Of a DNA stretch of 54,686 nt, positions 49,835 to 54,686 are shown one piece after another. The number at the start of each line of letters is the position of its first letter. The stretch's first letter is position 1. Below the pieces are notes generated by a model. The model was not told the DNA's origin and made no database searches. It worked only from the letters and a program-made list of their open reading frames with translations. Both the position numbers and the translations under genes were made by a program. The DNA is from a virus. The DNA lies in the IMG/VR virus record IMGVR_UViG_3300009182_005502, positions 1 through 54,686 of that record, one strand, 5' to 3'.

Positions 49835-49910
49835 TGGTACACCCGGCAGGGATCGAACCTGCGACCAAGGGTTTAGAAAACCCCTGCTCTATCCACTGAG
49901 CTACGAGTGC
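49835..49910 (-). tRNA. tRNA-Arg (anticodon UCU)
   Basis: The loop TTTCTAA gives anticodon TCT, on a GGGGT/ACCCT stem. Acceptor GCACTCG/CGGGTGT, discriminator A, encoded CCA (49837-49835). Its first ten bases overlap the end of the small gene at 49901, whose stop codon is the TAG at positions 8-10 of the tRNA. Confidence 0.93.
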
Positions 49911-50113
49911 TTTTTAAAAAGATTTAAAATGCCTTTTTGACGATCAATTTCTTGTATAAAGCCCTCGTCTTCAAGATAGTTACGAAGAACTTCGTATTCT
50001 GTTTCTTCTATAATACCTTTACTTTCGATAGATACGTTTGTACCTTCTACACTGCAGACAAATTCGTGACCTTTAAATTTTATATAAAATGCGTAATCAG
50101 AATGTTGTTTCAT
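49901..50113 (-). CDS. small protein between tRNAs, unknown function
   Basis: The 70-residue protein (beta-rich N-terminal half, YAFYIKFKGHEFVCSVEG; acidic helical second half) starts ten bases after the encoded CCA of the upstream tRNA-Leu and stops inside the downstream tRNA-Arg. No Shine-Dalgarno sequence is present. RNA processing would leave it with a ten-base leader but cut its last codons if the tRNA were matured from the same transcript. No family recognised. Confidence 0.65.
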   Translation of the reverse strand: MKQHSDYAFYIKFKGHEFVCSVEGTNVSIESKGIIEETEYEVLRNYLEDEGFIQEIDRQKGILNLFKKHS

Positions 50114-50123
50114 TTGTTTAAAT

Positions 50124-50199
50124 TGGTACCTGTGGTCGGATTCGAACCGACACTGGAAGGATTTTAAGTCCTCTGTCTCTGCCGTTGGACTACACAGGC
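50124..50199 (-). tRNA. tRNA-Leu-type (anticodon UAA) with short variable loop
   Basis: Acceptor GCCTGTG/CACAGGT, anticodon arm GAGGA-CTTAAAA-TCCTT, discriminator A, CCA encoded (50126-50124). The anticodon UAA reads leucine codons, but the variable region is only five bases (CCAGT), not the long arm of normal bacterial tRNA-Leu. One D-stem pair (C13-A22) is mismatched. Confidence 0.85.
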
Positions 50200-50205
50200 A
50201 TATTG

Positions 50206-50376
50206 TTAGGGAAGCTCTTCTTCAGGAGGATCAATCAGATCTTTAATCTCAGATTGTATTCTTTTAATTTCTTCATTAAAGCTCTTTGCAGATGCTTTTT
50301 TACGTGTTTTCATTTCTTCCAAATCAATACAGAGTTGAAATACTTTTGCTTCAGTTGATGTTATTGTTTCTTCCAT
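50206..50376 (-). CDS. 56-residue coiled-coil protein between tRNAs
   Basis: The small protein is mostly charged helix (MEETITSTEAKVFQLCIDLE...EEIKRIQSEIKDLIDPPEEELP). A longer frame to 50421 would read through the upstream tRNA, so I start at the ATG at 50376, 14 bases after that tRNA's discriminator base. No family recognised. Confidence 0.6.
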   Translation of the reverse strand: MEETITSTEAKVFQLCIDLEEMKTRKKASAKSFNEEIKRIQSEIKDLIDPPEEELP

Positions 50377-50390
50377 AATTTTTTTATTAG

Positions 50391-50463
50391 TGCCCCCGGA
50401 GGGATTTGAACCCCCAACCAATCAGTTATGAGCCGACTGCTCTGACCATTGAGCTACAAGGGC
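50391..50463 (-). tRNA. tRNA with CAU anticodon (elongator Met or Ile2)
   Basis: A 73-base cloverleaf with acceptor GCCCTTG/CGGGGGC and loop CTCATAA. The paired first base rules out an initiator tRNA. Elongator Met and lysidine-modified Ile2 cannot be separated by eye. CCA is not encoded. Confidence 0.9.
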
Positions 50464-50470
50464 GTTATTG

Positions 50471-50572
50471 TTAAAATATAGTATATAATACTCCTGAAGT
50501 AAGCAAGAGAATAAGCAAAATAATTACAAAATAATTTTGAATAAAGATTCTAATGCAGTTTAGTTTAATCAT
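50471..50572 (-). CDS. 33-residue single-span membrane peptide (candidate)
   Basis: ATG at 50572 opens MIKLNCIRIFIQNYF followed by a hydrophobic run VIILLILLLTSGVLY and a TAA. Basic N-terminus and one membrane helix are as expected of small phage membrane peptides. It lies between a three-way-junction RNA structure (nine bases upstream) and the CAU tRNA (7 bases after its stop). Confidence 0.45.
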   Translation of the reverse strand: MIKLNCIRIFIQNYFVIILLILLLTSGVLYTIF

Positions 50573-50581
50573 TACAGTATA

Positions 50582-50623
50582 CTCCGGGAACTAAAAGTTG
50601 ACGCAAGACTTCTGTCCCCGGAG
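50582..50623 (-). ncRNA. three-way-junction RNA element in the tRNA cluster
   Basis: CTCCGGG (50582-50588) pairs with CCCGGAG (50617-50623). Inside, AACT-AAA-AGTT (50589-50599) and GAC...GTC (50600-50616) are stacked with no unpaired bases between the three helices. It sits where a tRNA would be expected. It may be a degenerate tRNA, a processing signal or a terminator. Confidence 0.4.
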
Positions 50624-50640
50624 CTGGCGCACTGGTTGAG

Positions 50641-50715
50641 TGGCTCCCAAAGCTGGATTCGAACCAACAACATGCGCATTAACAGTGCGCTGCTCTACCG
50701 TTGAGCTATTTGGGA
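50641..50715 (-). tRNA. tRNA-Asn (anticodon GUU)
   Basis: Acceptor TCCCAAA/TTTGGGA, anticodon arm GCGCA-CTGTTAA-TGCGC, discriminator G, encoded CCA (50643-50641). The trailer contains an eight-base complement (50627-50634 against 50683-50690) of its anticodon arm. Confidence 0.95.
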
Positions 50716-50722
50716 TCATAAA

Positions 50723-50995
50723 TTAGCCTCCTGCTATGGCTGGCACAATGGAAATAATGTCAGTGGCTTGAATGGGAGTTTCTTTATTTTGAAGAAAACG
50801 AATGTCTTCATCATTTACAAAAATATTAATAAATCTACGAACATCGCCGTTTTCATCAAAAATTCTTTCCTGAATATCAGGATACGAAAGACAAAGAAGC
50901 TGTAAACACTCATCAAGTGTTTTACCAAAAGACTTTATCTCCTCGCTTCCTCCTACAAGTTTACGAAGTGGTACTGGTATTCTTATTGTTGACAT
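50723..50995 (-). CDS. CysO/MoaD/ThiS-like ubiquitin-fold sulfur carrier protein
   Basis: The 90-residue beta-grasp protein has FINIFVNDEDIRFLQNKETP and ends SIVPAIAGG. The RFVNIYVNDEDIRF block and the free C-terminal Gly-Gly are the signature of CysO and MoaD carriers, which are adenylated and thiocarboxylated at that glycine. The gene starts 12 bases after the CCA of the upstream tRNA. No cognate E1 or JAMM protease is in the window. It may supply sulfur for tRNA or another modification, or act in tail assembly as some phage beta-grasp proteins do. Confidence 0.85.
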   Translation of the reverse strand: MSTIRIPVPLRKLVGGSEEIKSFGKTLDECLQLLCLSYPDIQERIFDENGDVRRFINIFVNDEDIRFLQNKETPIQATDIISIVPAIAGG

Positions 50996-51007
50996 ATTTT
51001 TTAAAAT

Positions 51008-51101
51008 TGGTACTGGGTGTGGGAATCGAACCCACGCTCGTCGCTAATCTGGCGAACACAGTTTATAAGGCTGTCGGTGCTTCCATTTACACTAACCCAG
51101 T
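51008..51101 (-). tRNA. tRNA with UAU-like anticodon and long variable arm (atypical)
   Basis: Acceptor ACTGGGT/ACCCAGT, D-stem GTGT/GCAC, T-arm GTGGG/CCCAC, discriminator A and encoded CCA. The anticodon arm is ACAG(C)...(A)CTGT with a C-A mismatch closing CTTATAA, giving UAU (Ile, codon AUA). The variable arm is 21 bases long with a TCGC/GCGA stem, the class II form of Leu, Ser or Tyr. Identity is therefore uncertain. Confidence 0.75.
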
Positions 51102-51150
51102 GTAAAGAAGTCATATTCGTTCAGCTATTATAATACTGTGATTAGTCATC

Positions 51151-51645
51151 TTAATAATTAAAATATAGCTGATTATCGTCCATATTGCAAGAGCCATTAT
51201 CGTTCTCCCATGGAAATACTAACCATTCCTCGGTACTATACTCACGGACATACAAGTTTGGAACAAAAGATGTACCTGTCTTGATATAAAGAGTAGCAAA
51301 CCGTAGATTGACCTTTTTATGAGTAAAATAACGCTTAATAAAATCTAATGTCTTACCCTTATCGGCAAGATCGTCAACAATTAAAATAGTAGCATTACCT
51401 GAAAATGTTTTTACAAAATGCTCTTCAGGTACTTGCCACAATTTAAACGCTTCTGGAATATCTCTATCATCGTAAGATTGTAATTGAAAATTATTAATAA
51501 CCTTAACACCTAGTTTATAGCTAAGAAGGGTAGCAGGAATAAGACCACCTCTGCCTACCCCAATTATAGCATCAACGTTTTTTATATTACTTGCAAGTAC
51601 ATCAATATCTTCGTGTACTTGATTCCAACTAATATAAGTTCGCAT
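51151..51645 (-). CDS. purine-type phosphoribosyltransferase
   Basis: The 164-residue protein has the type I PRTase landmarks: AIIGVGRGGLIPATLLS for the pyrophosphate loop and ATILIVDDLADKGKT for the PRPP site. Size and motifs fit xanthine/guanine/hypoxanthine PRTases, which salvage bases to nucleotides. I start at ATG 51645, two bases after the bS21 stop; the upstream TTG start is less likely. The base preference cannot be read. Together with GMP reductase it suggests purine salvage. Confidence 0.83.
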   Translation of the reverse strand: MRTYISWNQVHEDIDVLASNIKNVDAIIGVGRGGLIPATLLSYKLGVKVINNFQLQSYDDRDIPEAFKLWQVPEEHFVKTFSGNATILIVDDLADKGKTLDFIKRYFTHKKVNLRFATLYIKTGTSFVPNLYVREYSTEEWLVFPWENDNGSCNMDDNQLYFNY

Positions 51646-51647
51646 TA

Positions 51648-51872
51648 TCAATTACTGCGCTCTCGGTTTGCCCGAGCTTCAGCTTTCATAAATTTCCAAG
51701 CTTTAGTAAGCTTCTTAGCCTTACGTTTTTGAACTTGTGCAGCTGTTTCAAAGGATCGCTTCCGGCGAACATCATCGATGATGCCTTCCTTATCAACTTT
51801 AGCCTTTAAGCGTTTAAGAGCTCGATCAATAGGCTCTCCTTTACGAACGTGTACGGTAATATTTACAGACAT
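51648..51872 (-). CDS. rpsU: ribosomal protein bS21
   Basis: The 74-residue protein reads VRKGEPIDRALKRLKAKVDK, the bS21 signature, then a long basic helix (RRKRSFETAAQVQKRKAKKL). bS21 sits near the anti-Shine-Dalgarno region of 16S rRNA and influences initiation. Phages of several marine lineages carry it, and it may replace the host copy to favour phage messages. The gene is G/C-rich like other highly expressed genes here. TATAAT lies eight bases before the ATG. Confidence 0.93.
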   Translation of the reverse strand: MSVNITVHVRKGEPIDRALKRLKAKVDKEGIIDDVRRKRSFETAAQVQKRKAKKLTKAWKFMKAEARANRERSN

Positions 51873-51892
51873 ATTATTATATTATATCAGTA

Positions 51893-52963
51893 TTACTTTT
51901 TTGCAAATGGATCTGGTGCACGATAGGCAAAATCAGGTCCCTTGAAGAAGATTTCTGAAGCTCCGTGATTGAGCTGTAGACGTGTAATGTCATCAAGTGA
52001 TGCGTGTGAAGTGCAGTGGGTCAGACGATTAAAGAAGTCGTAAGCATTCACGTTAGAGTTAGCAGAGGCCAACCAACGCTTGTTCTTATAACGAAGCTTT
52101 TCCTCACGATATGCTTCCTTAATCTCTCCATCATCAAAATAAGTCTTAGCAAGCTCAGCCGAGCGACCCATAAGGATGTTACGAGCATTATAGAACTCAC
52201 GAAGTGATGCATTCGTATTCTTAAGACGTCCGCAATTAGCACGAACTGTTCCTGTAAGATCTTCATCAAGAACCTTATTAATAAGCTTAGTAAACGAGTT
52301 CTGCTTAAGTTCACGACTCTGGAAATAACGCTGATTAACCATATGGGTTGCTGTCATTCCGTTTGTACAAATCAAACGAAGGAAGTAAGGAAGAATTTGA
52401 GTCTTACCTTCCCCGTAATTAAAACCAAATCCAGAATCCCAAAGATCTTGACCGTCTCCAAAAGTATCAATCTTGTTTTCAAGATGACGAATTTGAGTCT
52501 CAATTTGAAGAGTCTGAGGATTAAAATAAAGCCCTTGAAGCTTAATGTCGTCACTCTTGTCAGCAAGATATGAATGCATCAACTCAAGACCTTTATTAAG
52601 CTCAAGAGGACGCTCCTCTTCAATAGCAGAATCAATAAAGCGTACAATTGTACCACTATTATTTTCTCCACAACGAACAGCTGTAATAGTGGAACGATCT
52701 TTCTTAATATTAGCCAAGCAGTGCTGGAGAGGCTCCCACTGATCCTTATCATCCTTAATCTCTTCGACAAGCTTCTCTTTAATTGAGAAAATGTTGAGAA
52801 GGTCTTTAAGAGCGGTTTCAGCTACTGGAGTCTGCCCGTAGTAAAAACTCTGACCGGATTTACGTACCTCACCAAGATGTACGGGCGTCTTGCGATACTG
52901 ATTAATTTGTTGATTTACAATTGTGGTGCTAGACTCGAAGTCTTGAAGTAGTTGTGTATTCAT
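51893..52963 (-). CDS. DUF932-like phage protein
   Basis: The 356-residue protein has the DUF932 hallmark PYFLRLICTNGMTATH and an acidic first half. DUF932 proteins are widespread in phages and plasmids, and their function is unknown. Its coding sequence is G/C-richer than its neighbours and it has its own promoter, so it is probably abundant early. It lies upstream of bS21 with a 20-base gap. Confidence 0.8.
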   Translation of the reverse strand: MNTQLLQDFESSTTIVNQQINQYRKTPVHLGEVRKSGQSFYYGQTPVAETALKDLLNIFSIKEKLVEEIKDDKDQWEPLQHCLANIKKDRSTITAVRCGENNSGTIVRFIDSAIEEERPLELNKGLELMHSYLADKSDDIKLQGLYFNPQTLQIETQIRHLENKIDTFGDGQDLWDSGFGFNYGEGKTQILPYFLRLICTNGMTATHMVNQRYFQSRELKQNSFTKLINKVLDEDLTGTVRANCGRLKNTNASLREFYNARNILMGRSAELAKTYFDDGEIKEAYREEKLRYKNKRWLASANSNVNAYDFFNRLTHCTSHASLDDITRLQLNHGASEIFFKGPDFAYRAPDPFAKK

Positions 52964-52973
52964 TTCGTTATTG

Positions 52974-53001
52974 ATTATGGCGAGTTAAATTAGGAATGCA
53001 A
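52974..53001 (-). promoter_or_regulatory. sigma70-type promoter of the DUF932-like gene
   Basis: TTGCAT (53001-52996), 16-base spacer, CATAAT (52979-52974), then 10 bases to the ATG at 52963. Confidence 0.5.
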
Positions 53002-53008
53002 GAAGAAT

Positions 53009-53281
53009 TTAGGAAATCTTTTTAAATTTCTTTTTTGCTTCATCGAGGTTTTGAAATGTCCAGCCTTGAACACCCCAAAGGGAAGTACTTGGATAAGTTT
53101 CAGCAGCAGCAATTTTTGAACCATTAAGTTCGTATCCATTGTGACTGCCGATTTTTACAACTTCGTACGAAACGTTAGTCTGACCTGTTTTACTTTGCTT
53201 GTATATAGCCTTGTTTTTTTCACGTACAATTTCTGTATACGTAAAACCCTTTTTATTGAATTTTTTATCTAGTTTTTTCAT
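53009..53281 (-). CDS. small basic protein, unknown function
   Basis: The 90-residue basic protein (MKKLDKKFNKKGFTYTEIV at the start, KKKFKKIS at the end) has a central GYELNGSKIAAAETYPSTSLWG segment. AAGGAG stands two bases before the ATG, the only good Shine-Dalgarno-like match I noticed, but very close. No family recognised. Confidence 0.65.
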   Translation of the reverse strand: MKKLDKKFNKKGFTYTEIVREKNKAIYKQSKTGQTNVSYEVVKIGSHNGYELNGSKIAAAETYPSTSLWGVQGWTFQNLDEAKKKFKKIS

Positions 53282-53327
53282 TACTCCTTAATTGTAGAGA
53301 GTATTGTAGGAACCGGCAAATACAAAA

Positions 53328-53714
53328 TTAACTATTACAAATACTAGTATCGTTGTTAGTGAAGTTAGGATCTATACTGGCGTTATACAGATAATCCTTT
53401 TCTAATAAAAGTTCCTTAGCTTGTTTTAAATTTTCATCTGTTGGATATTTTTCTAAAGACTCTTTCAACAGATTATTAATAACATCGTTAGCAGAAATAT
53501 CTTCTTCACAAGACATCTTAATAATCATTTCAAGAACTTCTTTAGGCCAATCTGCCATATCTAGTTCAATTCCAACATAAGGACGAAGCTCAATAGAACC
53601 GTCATCATGTATCTTAGTTTCAAATTTAGTTCCAGGGCCTGCTCCAATAGAGCTTAGCTCTTCTTTAGTAAACTGAATATAAACATCGTTAGTTAGTTGT
53701 AGTACTTTTTTCAT
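53328..53714 (-). CDS. hypothetical protein with AbrB-like N-terminus
   Basis: The 128-residue protein has VLQLTNDVYIQFTKEELSSI then GPGTKFETKIHDDGSIELRP, resembling a SpoVT/AbrB swapped-hairpin DNA-binding domain (about residues 3-45). The remainder is acidic and helical. A consensus TATAAT is seven bases upstream. The DNA-binding call is tentative. Confidence 0.65.
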   Translation of the reverse strand: MKKVLQLTNDVYIQFTKEELSSIGAGPGTKFETKIHDDGSIELRPYVGIELDMADWPKEVLEMIIKMSCEEDISANDVINNLLKESLEKYPTDENLKQAKELLLEKDYLYNASIDPNFTNNDTSICNS

Positions 53715-53721
53715 GTATCTT

Positions 53722-53750
53722 ATTATAGATTTCTTTTACCGAATAATCAA
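53722..53750 (-). promoter_or_regulatory. sigma70-type promoter
   Basis: TTGATT (53750-53745), 17-base spacer, TATAAT (53727-53722), seven bases to the ATG at 53714. Confidence 0.55.
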
Positions 53751-53764
53751 CAGTAGGCTTCATA

Positions 53765-53881
53765 TTAATATTCAATTCTAAACCAAAGCCATTCAATAAA
53801 CTTTCTCAGCTTATTACATCTTGTATCCATTACATAGTAAGAGTCTAGCTTTAATCTAAAGTCTGATCTATAAAATTTCAT
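53765..53881 (-). CDS. 38-residue basic peptide (candidate small gene)
   Basis: An ATG at 53881 overlaps the TGA of the upstream gene (ATGA) and opens a 38-residue frame, MKFYRSDFRLKLDSYYVMDT to a Trp-rich end. The coupling matches real operon junctions elsewhere in the window. It otherwise fills the 163-base gap to the next gene. No family recognised. Confidence 0.45.
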   Translation of the reverse strand: MKFYRSDFRLKLDSYYVMDTRCNKLRKFIEWLWFRIEY

Positions 53882-54108
53882 ATATCAAAATCAACATGAT
53901 AAGATTCCATTAACTTATGAAGATCTTCTCTTACTCGAGCCATAGTATCAGTAAAAATTGGATCTTCATGATCTGATGGGTATTTGATAAAGTTTCTAAG
54001 ATACTGATCTAAATCCCAAAGAATAGAATAATACTTTCCAGCATTATTTGCAATATCAAATTCACTTTGCTCCTCAGGGAGATCAAATGTTAGGGTTGCT
54101 TTTGGCAT
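53878..54108 (-). CDS. small acidic protein, common phage hypothetical type
   Basis: The 76-residue protein (MPKATLTFDLPEEQSEFDIA at the start, then YSILWDLDQYLRNFIKY) resembles short acidic proteins with a FDLPEE opening found in many large phages. Function unknown. It overlaps the upstream coiled-coil gene by 19 bases. Confidence 0.75.
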   Translation of the reverse strand: MPKATLTFDLPEEQSEFDIANNAGKYYSILWDLDQYLRNFIKYPSDHEDPIFTDTMARVREDLHKLMESYHVDFDI

Positions 54109-54677
54109 ACTTTAATTAGTGTAAGCTCTTTTATTTGCTTTTCAAGCTTTACTACTCTTAAAGCTAAATCAGATGCTGCTTCTTCCCAAGAAGTCCCTTT
54201 CTTCACTTCCTTACATTTATTACAAGGACACTTCCAAGGCTTTTCTATTGTGTTGCCTTTCCAGTCAACAGGCTCTTCAACCCAAGATGTCTTCTTTCTA
54301 ACCTTATCTATAGTCTCTTCAATAGTAAGATCCTTTGCTTGTTCATGAATTAATGGATCGAGTCCCATCCAGTGAAGAGGGTACATAGGATGTTTTTGAG
54401 CTTTGAGTACAGCATAGTCATTCTTAAGAGTAAAGAGCTGATCTTGTAAATTTCTATTCACATCACTATCAATCTCATTAACTCTATCTATTAACTCAAC
54501 ATTTTCTTTCTTTAGCTTTTCAATCTCATCATCTTTCTCAAGAACATAATCTACAATATCTTTTTTTAGCTTTTCATTCTCTTCTTTCAAAGGTCTTAAC
54601 TGCAAAACTTCCTTTAAAAGCTCATTCCATTCTGCAGTTATATTAATCTTAGGCTTTGAGCCTTCTACTGTGATCAT
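54090..54677 (-). CDS. coiled-coil protein with CxCxxC site, unknown function
   Basis: The 195-residue protein has a heptad coiled coil at about 20-90 (EENEKLKKDIVDYVLEKDDE region), a central aromatic segment, WKCPCNKCKEVKKG (CxCxxC, a possible metal site) and a short C-terminal helix. Its start is nine bases from the window end. No family recognised. Confidence 0.7.
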   Translation of the reverse strand: MITVEGSKPKINITAEWNELLKEVLQLRPLKEENEKLKKDIVDYVLEKDDEIEKLKKENVELIDRVNEIDSDVNRNLQDQLFTLKNDYAVLKAQKHPMYPLHWMGLDPLIHEQAKDLTIEETIDKVRKKTSWVEEPVDWKGNTIEKPWKCPCNKCKEVKKGTSWEEAASDLALRVVKLEKQIKELTLIKVCQKQP

Positions 54678-54686
54678 TATTACCTA

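Noticed and set aside
50391-50463. Initiator tRNA-fMet
   Set aside because: The acceptor stem has a normal G1-C72 pair, whereas initiators have an unpaired first position.
52048-52786. Several frames overlapping the DUF932-like gene on both strands
   Set aside because: They are shadows of a G/C-richer coding region; the DUF932 frame alone has a family motif and promoter.
53689-53763. 24-residue frame starting just after the 38-residue candidate
   Set aside because: It is very short and overlaps the start of the gene at 53714 in another phase; no independent support.
1-54686. CRISPR array, prophage integrase or transposon
   Set aside because: No regularly spaced repeats, recombinase motifs or terminal inverted repeats were seen.

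Overview
The window is part of the genome of an AT-rich, strictly lytic T4-like myovirus, most likely marine. Diagnostic T4-type genes are a family-B DNA polymerase (gp43), the SbcC/SbcD-like pair gp46/gp47, the late sigma factor gp55, UvsW, UvsY and a gp61-like primase. Strong AT bias, phage bS21, a heme oxygenase plus bilin reductase pair, GMP reductase and 7-deazaguanine genes resemble large myoviruses of ocean bacteria, such as those of SAR11-type Alphaproteobacteria. An AT-rich Bacteroidota host cannot be excluded, because Shine-Dalgarno sequences are almost absent. I saw no integrase, transposase, CRISPR array or attachment site, and no gene-free stretch over 300 bases.

Layout. 1-3.4 kb (minus): a P-loop kinase, a PurN-fold formyltransferase and a TGT/DpdA-like transglycosylase in one overlapping operon, then a bilin reductase/heme oxygenase operon. 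3.4-9 kb: DNA polymerase, a glycosyltransferase and gp46. 9-22 kb: a block of about 15 genes for glycan synthesis (GT-D, GT4, GT10, GT25, exostosin-like and GT2-like transferases, two methyltransferases, and a three-gene sugar cassette) lying between gp46 and gp47. 22-25.6 kb: gp47, gp55, UvsW, UvsY. 25.6-34.4 kb (plus): late and accessory genes, including small proteins whose N-termini look like T4 capsid-targeting peptides, two DNA-polymerase-beta-fold nucleotidyltransferases (one fused to an NMN-adenylyltransferase-like domain), QueD, QueE and a second P-loop kinase. 34.4-41 kb: primase, a head-type protein, a RecB-like nuclease, a AAA+ ATPase, GMP reductase, a small lipoprotein and a histone-H1-like protein. 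41.4-49.6 kb (minus): a second glycan cluster behind a T4-type late promoter. 49.7-51.1 kb: seven tRNAs interleaved with small genes, one a CysO/MoaD-like sulfur carrier. 51.1-54.7 kb: a phosphoribosyltransferase, bS21, a DUF932-like protein and small unknown genes.

How the genes may work together. DpdA, a PurN-like formyltransferase, QueD and QueE predict a 7-deazaguanine modification of phage DNA, possibly the formylated preQ1 type. gp55 is the factor expected to read the TAAATA elements found in front of late genes. Both the host-type promoters (TTG-16-TAnnnT) and the late elements usually end only 6-12 bases before the start codon, so most unlinked genes should make leaderless or near-leaderless mRNAs. 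In the tRNA cluster, small genes begin 9-14 bases after an RNA structure, which would have a similar effect after processing. The capsid-targeting-like N-termini suggest that several small proteins, and at least one nucleotidyltransferase, are packaged in the head and could be injected.
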